Both the position numbers and the translations under genes were made by a program. From Augochlora pura (taxonomy: Eukaryota; Arthropoda; Insecta; Hymenoptera; Halictidae), in NCBI RefSeq assembly GCF_028453695.1, contig NC_135781.1:34792777-34856776 (forward strand): DNA of 64,000 bases, written 5' to 3'. Below the pieces are notes generated by a model. That model did not search any database. It was not told the DNA's origin and saw only the letters and a program-made list of their open reading frames with translations. Below are positions 25,541-36,187 of this stretch, in pieces (positions within the stretch are counted from its first letter, which is position 1; each line of letters starts with the position of its first letter).

Positions 25541-25622
<82 letters not shown>
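25541..25622. repeat. Long (TC)41 microsatellite
   Basis: A pure 82-base TC dinucleotide tract, the longest simple repeat in the window. It creates spurious Ser-Leu or Arg-Glu frames on the two strands. Confidence 0.98.
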
Positions 25623-25625
<3 letters not shown>

Positions 25626-26370
25626 TCAGCGAACAAAACAATGGTGCCGGAGTCCAGAAACGACGACGATCCCAAGGATCAGCGTCGAATCAAGTTGTGA
25701 AAACTTTTTCTGTTCAAACTTGAACGTTCATCGTTAATTCTAATCTGATTTTCACACTGCAACCAAGTTCTGTTTATGCGTCGTAATTTCTTTGAATACA
25801 TACGATATACATATTATATACGATATACATATATAGTTGCTCCAACGCTTACGAAACAGTAAACAGAGTTTCATTGCAACCGGCGACTACTGCCTCCTGA
25901 TTAGACAAAGCTCTACGCGAAACAGTATCGTCGTATTATAATTGTTTGAAATGTTTCGATACCGGGAAATGTTCCGGTTGTTGGATGGCTTACGATTGTC
26001 CGCGTGATTTTCTATACCGGGCAAAACATTCTACGGTATATTCTTTGATCCATGAAATTGCTTCAAAGTCGTGGTACCGTATCACGCACGAAATACCAGA
26101 ACATACCAGTGGTACAACTGGCCGCGTTTCTCCGCGTCAAAGGAATGTATACAAAATGACCGATATAATAAAACAACCGATGATTATTATCATTGTTATT
26201 ATTATCGCCACAGCACTGTCGCGTTTAACAACGATACATGGTATATAAATCACTGTTAAACCAGAGTCGAGTATTTAATGATAGATCGCCGTCGACATTT
26301 AACATCGATTATTCATGGCGAGGTGACGGAAGAGCTTTTTCGACGGTTCTCCAACGTACGAGCGATTTAA

Positions 26371-26386
26371 CCCTCCGATGACCGAC
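26371..26386 (+). repeat. piggyBac left terminal inverted repeat
   Basis: The 16 bases directly after TTAA match the right end exactly as reverse complement. The motif GATG(A/C)CCGACAAGGTCC recurs about 190 bases further in (26566-26582). Confidence 0.93.
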
Positions 26387-26770
26387 AAGGTCCCTGGGGA
26401 CCTATGACGTTTTCAACGATGCGGCATTTTAATACGGTTCGTCCGAACAGCCGCAGCTTTCATGACTTTTATAAATGGGATGTCTGAAAGCGATTACAAT
26501 CGTCATCGATACGATTCCGTGAAATTTTTCATCATTACCGTCGGGTTAAAGTCATTTATGGCGTCGATGCCCGACAAGGTCCGCAGGGACCTTGTGGGTA
26601 ATTCCATGTAATTTTTTCTTGTCTTTTAGTCGTGGAGGTATTTTCGTGTAATTTGTTCGTGTTTTATGGTTTGGACGATTGTCGAGGAAGTGGTGCACTT
26701 CGAAAAAATAAGTGATTGTAAACGGATACACACGTGTACGATCGGCACAGCGCGGCGGTGATGCGCTCAT

Positions 26771-27857
26771 TTGCCTCTGTATAAAGCAGCAATGAGTAAA
26801 AATCGTTTTCACGCCATCAACAGAACTATTCGATTTGATAATAGTAATACTCGCGCAGCAAGGCTACGTGAAAGTAAGACGGCTGCTATAGATGACATAT
26901 GGACAATGATGATGGCTAATTTGGAAAAAGCGTATATACCACATGAATCGATGACTGTTGACGAACAATTGTTCCTGCAAAATATGGTATAAAAGTGTGG
27001 TGGCTCTGCGATTCCCAATCATATTACCCATTGAAGGGTATGATTTATGGCGGAAAGCAGCCTGGTGAAGAGCGTGAAGTGAATCAAGGACGACGAGTTG
27101 TCTTGAATTTGGTGCAGCGGTATGAGAAAAGCGGACGTACCATTTATGCTGATAATTTTTTTTCAACCTTGGAATTGGCATTGTATTTGAAGTCAAAAAG
27201 TTGGCTTATGTTGGCACCGTAGGCAGCAACAAAAAATGCGTGCCACCTGCTTTTGTAAAACACAGATCACGAGAAATATACAGCACACTGTTCGGATTCT
27301 ATCAAGGAGATGTTTCACTGTGCTCCTACGTTCCAAAAAAGAACAAGGCTGTTTTGTTGTTGTCAACTCAGCACTATACAACCAGAGTTCAGGATATCAA
27401 CCCGAAAAAAAAACCAGAAGCTATTCTCGACTACAACGCCAGTAAATGCGGTGTCGACACAATGGACCAAATGTTGGGTACATATTCGTGTAAACGTGCA
27501 ACAAAACGATGGCCACTAGCCATGTTTTACAACATCGTTGACATTGCTGCACTCGCATCATTCATTATCCATGATGAATTGATCACCACTTCGCAGTCAG
27601 ACAAACGACTGTATCTTTTTCTTTATTATCGGAACAGGTACCACCACCGAATACAGATACCGCACCACCATTGGCACTACGTCGTAATCGACCATCTTGT
27701 CGTTTGTGTCGTTGAGTCGAATAAGCAACGCAAGACTGCTTATATCTGCTTTCTTTGCCGAAATCCTGTATGTGTTGAGCATTCCACTGTTTTAAAAAAA
27801 TGCAATACTTGTAGCGCTACAGACGCAGGAGCCACCGAAGCAACACCAATAAATTAA
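26771..27857 (+). pseudogene. piggyBac transposase, truncated and frameshifted
   Basis: The fragment resembles the catalytic and C-terminal parts of piggyBac transposases. The N-terminal region, roughly 150-200 residues, is absent, because similarity begins abruptly around MSKNRFHAINRTIRF. The frame is broken near 26975, where the segment after TVDEQLF is partly deleted and the frame changes, and again near 27195 at an A-run (GTCAAAAAG). The three catalytic aspartates can still be seen in TVDEQL, IYADNFFST and GVDTMDQML. The Cys-rich C-terminal finger (CFLCRNPVCVEH...KKCNTC) is also present, as is common in this family. It ends at TAA 27855-27857. It cannot encode a working enzyme as it stands. 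Confidence 0.93.
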
Positions 27858-28058
27858 ATATAATATTGTTATTATTTTATTCTTATCTGCCCAAATATAT
27901 ATCCATACACATTTTGCAACATAGGAACAAACATAGGAACACAAAAGATTGAAATAGCACTATTACGGTTAACAATAAAAACTATTATATGTATCTCACG
28001 CCATATTAATAGAGAAGGTCCCTGGGGACCTTGTCGGGCTTTGACCGTTGAAAAAGTT

Positions 28059-28074
28059 GTCGGTCATCGGAGGG
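28059..28074 (-). repeat. piggyBac right terminal inverted repeat
   Basis: This is a perfect reverse complement of 26371-26386 and is followed by TTAA at 28075-28078. The matching GGACCTTGTCGGG block sits about 26 bases inward, so the two ends have different spacing between terminal and internal repeats. Confidence 0.93.
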
Positions 28075-28800
28075 TTAAAGGTCAACGGTCCACTCGGAGC
28101 CGTTTACGTAAGTCAATTAAGAAACGCGTGCAAATCGACGGTAAAACCGGATCGAATTTTAAAAGGCTTCGACAGGATTTCTCGGGCCGGCAAACGCAAA
28201 GTAAAATCCACGTTCCATAAAATAGTTCCCCCTGTTCGTCCGAACTTTGGCCATCTGGAAAGGGTCGTTTTCCTCCAATTAGGTTGTCTCTTCGGCTCGA
28301 ACGAAAATTGCATCTCCATGAATCGACGCGAAACCGGCGTGTCGTTAGATAAATCGAAACGTTATTATTCGGACTGGAACGGAACTGCTTCGAAGACGAC
28401 GGCTATTTTAAAGATGACGAACGATAAAGGAAGTTTCTAAGGCGAGAGACATCGGATCGCGCGGCGTGCACGGTCGCGCAGGGTGTACCGACCTGTTTGC
28501 GTTCGCGACTGCGAGATTGCAATAGCAGGGACAAAGCGGAAACGCGGCAGCAGGACGGAGTCGCGAACTTACCACGGCTGCCATCCGATCCATTCACAAT
28601 TCACAAACGTATCCAGAATGTCATGGCACAACGACGGAACAATCGCGCACTGGCGAACCGAGAAATCACCCTACCACGACACCGAACAACACCACTGGGA
28701 CAGCCGTTTGCACACTTGCTCTTCAACTCGATTTGGACGTGTTCGCGCGTGCGTCTCACTTTCGCGGCTCGGTGCCGATTTTCACAGGTGTGCCTTCCTC

Positions 28801-28847
28801 CGCGTTCGCGTTCGCGTTCGCGTTCGCGTTCGCGGGCGCGGGCGCGG
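28801..28847. repeat. (CGCGTT)5 followed by GGGCGC repeats
   Basis: Five exact CGCGTT hexamers (28801-28830) run into CGCGGGCGCGGGCGCGG. This gives an unusually dense CpG cluster. Confidence 0.9.
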
Positions 28848-29103
28848 ACACGGATTCACGCGGCCACCGCGCCTAGTGGAAGCGGATCGGTCGAAACGGC
28901 TCAAAATGGGTCGAAATCGGATGGCTCGAGGCAATCGAAATCGAACGAGTATCGCGCGACGGGGCGGGAGGGTGGGTGGGTGTTAGGGAGGGAGGGAGGA
29001 GGGAAAGCCGAGCTCGAGACAGCGAAGAAAAACCGAATCGAACCGAACGCGGCGAACGTCGCCGGCCAAGTGAGAGGCTAGCGGCACTACCGACCAGGCG
29101 ACG

Positions 29104-29111
29104 TGACGTCA
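29104..29111. promoter_or_regulatory. Consensus CRE palindrome TGACGTCA
   Basis: The exact 8-bp binding site for CREB/ATF-type bZIP factors lies in the CpG-rich block at 28.4-29.2 kb. Single 8-mers occur by chance at this scale, and no transcription start is proven nearby. Confidence 0.3.
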
Positions 29112-29335
29112 GAGTGCCTCCTCTCTTTTTGCCATTCCACAGCGAGCGCCGCGAGAAAGGTGCCTATACAACTTGGTATCCCCTTCTCTTATGTCCTTGT
29201 TTGCGAGGAGCACCGAAGAGACCTTAAAGGATACCTCTGTGCTGCTAGCGAATATTTTCATCGAAATTCCTTGCCGAATCTACCTTTACAGTTGCTCGAG
29301 GCTCTTACGACCACCTATCTGCGGAGCCCGAGACA

Positions 29336-29421
29336 CGCGAAATGTGAAACGCGAAATGCGAAACGCGAGACGCGAGACGCGAAACGCGAAATGCGAAATG
29401 CGAAATGCGAAATGCGAAATG
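29336..29421. repeat. CGAAATG / CGAGACG minisatellite
   Basis: About twelve 7-base units, first mixed (CGAAACG, CGAGACG, CGAAATG) and then homogeneous CGAAATG at the right end. This pattern of one homogenised flank suggests recent expansion from the right side. Confidence 0.9.
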
Positions 29422-32400
29422 GCGCTATGCAAGGAACAATCGGGGTAACGGCGCGCCAACAGGAACCAGACGGGTCCGCACTCGATCTTTTTCCCATCGA
29501 CCACGACCGAGATTCGAATTGGCTCGCTCAAATGGACCGTGGACGAAACCGAGTGTACATATTTCGAAAGGTACTAAACAACGCTCCGGCCAAAGATCCG
29601 AGTATAAGCGTAACGAGCCGAACAAGCCGATAAAAAGACCTCCAGATTACTTTGATAAACCCATATTGTATCGTAGAAAAATGTAAATTGGCCGAGATGC
29701 AGTTGCATTTCTGTATCGTTTTCAACTGTAAACGGCCGTTCGATTATCTCGGTATTAGGTAATAACGATCCTGCGAGAGATATCTTCTGGCGCTACGAAG
29801 AACACGGCCTGGATCCGGAGCGATCCGATTTTTCGAGAAAAGGTCCGGCCATGTCACCCGTTATATAAAACCATACGCGTTCTTCGAGCACGGCACAAAG
29901 CGAAGAGCGAGCACTTTCACGCGGAGACCGCGTTAGTAAATATCATGGCCATATTTTCTATCCGTTTGTCCTTATCCTGCACATCGTTCGCCAAAGTACA
30001 CGCCTATCCTCCGTCTTCTTCGCGATAATCGAGCGCGTGGGTCATTACGCGCTCTCGTCGCTCCCTTTGTTCGCTTGTTTTCGTTATTTCGCTGATTCCC
30101 GCGCGAGACCGGAGAAAACGCAGTCTCCGATTTTCTATCCTAATCCTTTTCATTCCTCCAACCACGTTCTCGTCATTGTCTCGCCGCCGTTTTACCGGTT
30201 CGTTTGTCGCGGTCGATCGCGCGAATGTCAAGTACAGTTGCCTTTACAATGATTCCATAATAATTCCAAAACGGGAGTTACGGTGAAATAATCGAGCTTC
30301 CAATTTCATTTTTAACTTTAACCACTCTACGCCCCACCAATCGTCGTCGCGCGAACGCGCCGAAGAAAACTTCAAGCTCGATCGTTTTTTATCGGTAGGT
30401 CGGCAAAACTTTTCTGAATTTTTCAGTGTTCGTAAAAGCGTAACGTTCCTCGAATTGTACAGCTTCGCTGTAGTCCCGATTGCCCCAACCACGAAACTAT
30501 CGCAAACTGCGGAAGCAAGCCGGGTTTACGATCGTGGCTTTTTCTTCGACTTTATTGCAAGGCATCCGAGTCTCGGTCAGTGGACTTGAGTCATTGGAAG
30601 AAGAGGAGGAAGCCTGTCAAGGAGAACGAGAAAATTCTCCCTGCACATCCTCGATCGAACTTTTTATTTTCAAGCTACCAGTATACACCGTACACCCTCT
30701 GGAGTCGCCTATCGAATGCATTCACAGGACTCCTATCCTTTTCTCGGCTCTTTCTTTCTCGGCAGTATGTCATCCACGGGCGGACACGAATATACATACT
30801 ACGACTTGTATACCTCCGCGAGTTCGACAGAAATTTTTAGAGTCGAATCACCGATGTCCCCTGTGCCTCGTCCCTCGACCATCGTCCATCGCCCCTCGTC
30901 CATCGCCCCTCGTCCTCTCGTCGCGACATCTCCAAATGCGGCAATGGCCATGTAACAGCATCGGAACGATGTGGGCGTGTGACACCGAATTTTAATTCTC
31001 CGCTAACCCAATATCCATATTTACATTCACGGTAAATTCATCGTCGACCATCTCTAATACGGCCCCTTTAACGGGTATGTATGTACACCGATCGCGAATA
31101 GCTACTACGGTTACCGTCGAGGCGGATCGACGAGGTGGACGACGAGAAACAAAAGTTTCCAAACAGAAAAATTACATCTGCGAGAAGAATGCCAGCTGTC
31201 CCTTTGAACTGCCTGTTGCAGCCGTTTGCGAGCTACACGCTCGAGCACCTGTCGATTTTTCACTCGGTGTGTTCAATGTTCGGTGTGTAGGCAACGGTGC
31301 AAACACGATCGAAAGACGAGCACCTGTGGAAACAGTAGAGCGCCGATAAAAACAGAGAGGAATAGGTTGAGCACGAACACATAGAAAAGTCGCCGTAGTA
31401 GACTGACACGGCCGTAGTCCATGATCTTGAGCGGCATTATTAAGTCGTGGGAGTCCTTCGCATAATTAACGCCGCGAAAGAATGCGAAAGAATGAACGGT
31501 GAAAGAGAAGACTTCGAACCCAAGAAAAATGGAGTTGCTCGCGGGAAAAGGATGGAGCCGCTCGTGACAACAAAGAGGGAGAAAGAGACGGAACGCGGCG
31601 CGAAGAAAAAAAGGACGAGGAAAAAGAATACAAATATGGGATACGGCTACGGAATACGAGCGACATCATTCATGATTTCTCCATAATAATTAGCGTTTTC
31701 ACTGATCTTGACTCTATAGCTTCAAATTCCTTCCTCGAGCAACGCGCGTTCACTCTTCCTTTGCAAAGCGTACGTTACACCTGTGCTTGGCAAACATACG
31801 AAACGTTATTAAGGACAGGCTCGGTTTGTAATCTGTTTGTTCATCGTGTACATAATGCAATTGGTCTACGAATAATTTATTCGTCCAACTTCGGTCGAAC
31901 AACGCGTCCACAATTTAACATGGAAAATTATTTGCACAGCAACGCGTCGTAAATATTGTAATATAGAAAATTGAAAGTGTAAAACTCATTCGTCCGATAT
32001 GCTATTCACGCTTCCGCATCGAATGCCGTATGAACAATGGCCGCGGCGTGGAATAGCTTGTGAAGCTTCAATGAATAACTATGAATGAAATTCAATGTAC
32101 TTTCGAGTACAAAGCTCCGCAGATATGTGCGCGTACACCTATTATCGAAAGGATCTTAGCCCCGCGCGAATTTAATTAAAATGAAAATGTGTTGCGTAGC
32201 ACTTTCTCTCGTTGAAGAAAGAAACGAGGGAATATGTACGTGTAAACGAAGCGAAAATACTTTCAACATTTAGCAGCTTCTTCGTTCTGTAAACGCTATT
32301 TTCGATTACGCGCAACCATCTGATCACGTTTCTCGATGAAAATTAAAAAAAAATTAAATAAAAATTCTTTCGCATTTAAAAACTAATTGATTCGAATGCA

Positions 32401-34315
32401 AATTAAAGTAATGTATTCGCAATAACAGTATGTGTACACATTGTTTCTACGAAACCACGAAACTATACAACGTAGATGTATGAAATATATGTAAAATGTA
32501 TTCCACGCGTCGATTAATTCGAGAGACTGGATGCGTGTAAAAGCGTTTTCCGTAACTGTGATCTATATCACGATTGTAGGACGGAGGTGGGTGCAACGGA
32601 TAACGGAATGCCTCAAATACCACCCACGACCGAGATCACTAACATTTCTCATATGGCCGTTATCCAAGGGTAATTTTCGCAACGTGGGAATCCGCGACCT
32701 TTCGTTTCTACATTCACGATTAATGCTAACCGAGTAGCGGGAAGAGTCGCATTCGGTTCGGCGCAGCGAGCCGATTGTTCGCTAAAAATTATATGTACTA
32801 TATTTTCTCTGAAATAATTTCAGTGGCGAACAAGAAAGTGATATAACAAATAACAATCGATGAGCTTGAGTTCTAAACCGATACATCAGAGTACTAAGTG
32901 ACTACCTTATGTCTAACTTTATAGTAAAAATTCACAATTTTCAATGTCTTTATTACCTTTTACTATTTTTAGTCAAATTTATTTTTCAGTTAAAGTCTAT
33001 CAAGATGTCGCGATATACCGGTCATCTTTCGTGAAAATCATTTCGATCGTGTCGATCAAAGATTAATACCTGCGTGATATCTGATTTCAATTTATTCTAC
33101 TATCCACGGTTCATACGATACCTGTAGCGATCGGAAGTGCAGTTCGCTAACAACCTTCTTAGCGAATTGCTCGAGCCCTTCGAGAAAGGTTCGTTCTCCT
33201 AAGGCCTAAGGTTATTATCCGACCGCGTGAATGGCGTGATCAACGTTGTCTCACAGTCGCCAACCCGGAACTATCTACATATATCTTCTATACAATGAGC
33301 TTTTTACTTTTTTTTATTTGTTGCTCGTCAAGGCGTCGTCAGAGCTCCGTTCAAATTGATTGTCGACTCGCTCGACGAGGAACACCGCGAAACAAGTGAA
33401 ATTGTAACGCGTTCAACGTTCCAAATAGAAAGTGCCGTCTGGTATGTACGAGAGCTTCGTTATTGCTCCACCTTCCTCGACGAACGCGATACACGTCTGT
33501 GGCACATCAAATCAGTGTAAACAAACCTATTGTTGCAATCATTTACCAATATATCCAACAGTTACGCTACAATTCTACGACGTGTCAATTTTAAAATGAA
33601 AATAGCTTCCTTCAACCAAACAAATTCTTACTGTCCCCTAATTTCAATATTTACCATGTCCCCGAGATTTATTCGAATAACACGATAACGGATAAGCTTC
33701 GCACCTCTTCTAGTCAATCGGTTTGTATCGGTTTACTAGTATCTAGAAATGTACCGAGCAATTATTATAGTTACACAATGGATACTATCCTGAATATGCA
33801 TTATAGTTGACATTGATCGGCTGCCACTGAAAATTCAAGATTAAGTTAAAGATATAGGGTGAAATGGCGTTAACTCTCTTTGCGTAAAAGTTGCGCTTCA
33901 AAATACAACACGTAGCATGATGAAAGTATACGAATTATAAAAGACAACATTCCTTGACGGAAGTTACTTGAAGTGGTGGCGATATCCGTGGCACAGCAAC
34001 CAAACTTCTAGCCAATTTACCAACTGCAGCTAACTTGAGGATTACTCTGATATATCCTCTACACTTATGGCACTAACACAATACTGACACAATTTAACAG
34101 ATGGCACTATCAGTCACCTCCAAACTCAACAATTCTCAAGGTTATTTCCCAAAACAGCTAGGATATAACTATATATCTATAATCGATGTAATTATTAAAT
34201 TTTAACGGCATAAAAAATTTGCAAAACAAGTATAAGAAAGTGACAAACACAAATGATTAATAATAAATATGTAAAGAATATGTGACAAAAGACATCATAA
34301 TCGTTTTAATAATGT

Positions 34316-34321
34316 TTTATT
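34316..34321 (-). promoter_or_regulatory. Candidate polyadenylation signal of the ubiquitin gene
   Basis: TTTATT on the plus strand reads AATAAA on the minus strand, about 250 bases after the ubiquitin stop codon (34570). Confidence 0.5.
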
Positions 34322-34569
34322 GAAGAGAAGTGCATTACATGAATCTGTCCTCATATATAACTGGAGACCAATACACTCCACTCTTCTTGTTACTATATGT
34401 ATACCAATAAAGAAATATACGATGATAGCAACTAGTACTAAACATGACATATTTCCGAAAGAAAAAAGAAATACAATGACACTATCAGTACTATCAATTT
34501 TATAAGTCATTCCAGATGGAGACATTGCACACATCAATCATATTGAGTGTATAAATCATTCCGAGCTCA

Positions 34570-34863
<294 letters not shown>

Positions 34864-34963
34864 NNNNNNNNNNNNNNNNNNNNNNNNNNNNNNNNNNNNN
34901 NNNNNNNNNNNNNNNNNNNNNNNNNNNNNNNNNNNNNNNNNNNNNNNNNNNNNNNNNNNNNNN
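34864..34963. other. Assembly gap (100 N) inside the ubiquitin gene
   Basis: Exactly 100 N. The gap begins within the ubiquitin frame, at about codon 19. Tandem ubiquitin units are nearly identical in DNA, which commonly breaks short-read assemblies, so the missing sequence is probably one or more further units and the 5' end of the gene. Confidence 0.95.
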
Positions 34964-36187
34964 ACACATGGTGTATATACTTCTATAAATAATTACTTTT
35001 CTTTATAATCTTCTTTTATTACTCTATCTGTGTTTAACTGTGGATGGGTTTTTCATATTTCGGTATGAAATCGCGGGCTAGTTAAAGTTGTTATGTAAAT
35101 GCTTTCTAATTGTAAGAATTAGATTAGAAGAGAATCAGATAAAAATAAAATACATTAAAAATTTGTTATATTTTATTTTTTGTTATTAAATGTTGCAAAA
35201 TATTTGGAACGCAAATTCTACATTACCCGCGATTGGATGATTAAAATCAGCTGATGTAACATTCCACCAATTAAAAATTTTACTTAAATTCTGAATGTAA
35301 GAAAAAGATGCGAAAAAGCAATATTAAAATTATTATTAAGCAATATTAAAAAATATATATACATTATCGTTTTAAAATTTATGAATTATAATTATCTGCC
35401 ATAGAAGAAGCTACATTTATACTGTTTGTAATTTATGGATATAAATTTCATTTTCGCGCCATTTCATAATATGAAAACTATGGTCAAAGAAACTTCCATG
35501 TGGATGATAAAAAGCCGGTGAACCGCCAGATTCTGAAGGTATTTACAAAAGAGAAATTTTGTAGAAAGATTATCGCGATATTATAATTATTAATGAAACA
35601 AATTGGAAGAAAGGCACCCAATGTCTTATTTATAAGGTTTGTATTACTTCTAGTTGCAGCGTTGACATACATTTTTTTTTTTACGCAATATCATATAAAG
35701 AATATCACATCAGTTTACGTATGTACAATTTTGATTTTGATTACAAATATAATGATCAACCATATATTTTCTGTTATATGTGCATACAGAAACAATTGAA
35801 ATTTACACCAAGAGTATTATCAAAATTATTATTGCAAGTATACTAAGCTATATTGTAATGACTGCATAATTCTTGATATGTAGTAAAGCGTGAAAGGGTT
35901 ACGGGACTTGGTCTGGATAGGCAACGGTAAAAATAAAAGGATACATTTATTGTAATCATTACTATTATTAGAAGAAAACGAACGAAAAATCAGAGTAACG
36001 AAAAAATTGATAAGAAGACAATAACTGAAGCAGTTTCATTTTCCAGTTGCATTTTTCAATAACTTTTGTCTGGAATGGTTCAATTTCAAATAATAAATAG
36101 ATGAGTTTCAAAACATTTGCATCCAACAATGATGTTTGACAATTTTGATGTTACAGGTTGTCAAGACACAGATTGATATAAAACATC
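34964..36187. other. Divergent 5' region between the ubiquitin gene and tudor
   Basis: AT-rich, with no protein-like frame. It should contain the tudor promoter and 5' UTR; GATGTTACAG ending at about 36157 could be a 5' UTR acceptor, 30 bases before the ATG. It may also hold the 5' UTR, intron and promoter of the minus-strand ubiquitin gene. I could not identify heat-shock elements or a TATA box with confidence. Confidence 0.45.

Larger units (their letters stand above)
19740..26366. other. Gene-poor CpG-rich region with microsatellites
   Basis: No coding exon can be supported here. The many short frames lack protein-like composition and splice context. The region may hold non-coding 5' exons and introns of the minus-strand RhoGEF. 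It carries (GAA)n at 20037-20082, (TC)n against an N gap at 21287-21323, (GA)n at 21936-21961, CGCGGCT/GAGGTTC repeats at 22920-22980, GTCGCC repeats at 23787-23822 and a long (TC)n at 25541-25622. Confidence 0.5.
26371..28074. mobile_element. piggyBac-type DNA transposon, 1704 bp, defective
   Basis: The ends are a perfect 16-bp terminal inverted repeat: CCCTCCGATGACCGAC at 26371-26386 and its reverse complement at 28059-28074. Both sides are flanked by TTAA (26367-26370 and 28075-28078), the target site that piggyBac elements duplicate. Inside each end is a palindromic AAGGTCCCTGGGGACC block (26387-26402 and 28015-28032). A variant hairpin (26574-26595) repeats the left subterminal motif. 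The interior carries a plus-strand piggyBac transposase remnant. The element sits in the gene-poor interval between RhoGEF and the ubiquitin gene. Intact ends and target sites suggest insertion not long ago. The broken transposase means it could move only with an enzyme supplied by another copy. Confidence 0.95.
28079..34315. other. Gene-poor interval between the transposon and the ubiquitin gene
   Basis: I find no supportable coding exon. The stretch at about 28.4-29.2 kb is strikingly CpG-rich with simple repeats and a TGACGTCA palindrome, so it resembles a promoter. The nearest possible user is the minus-strand RhoGEF, whose 5' non-coding exons are unplaced; this is inference. The interval from 31.4 kb onward becomes AT-richer. 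No tRNA-like or rRNA-like segment was recognised. Confidence 0.45.

Noticed and set aside
25288..25737. Frames of Ser-Leu or Arg-Glu repeats
   Set aside because: They are translations of the (TC)n tract at 25541-25622.
29336..29421. Regular repeats considered as a CRISPR array
   Set aside because: The units are contiguous 7-mers without spacers and the genome is eukaryotic; it is a minisatellite.
28497..29633. Overlapping plus-strand frames of 167-194 codons
   Set aside because: Arg-rich translations of CGCGTT and CGAAATG repeats with no splice or start context and no recognisable protein.
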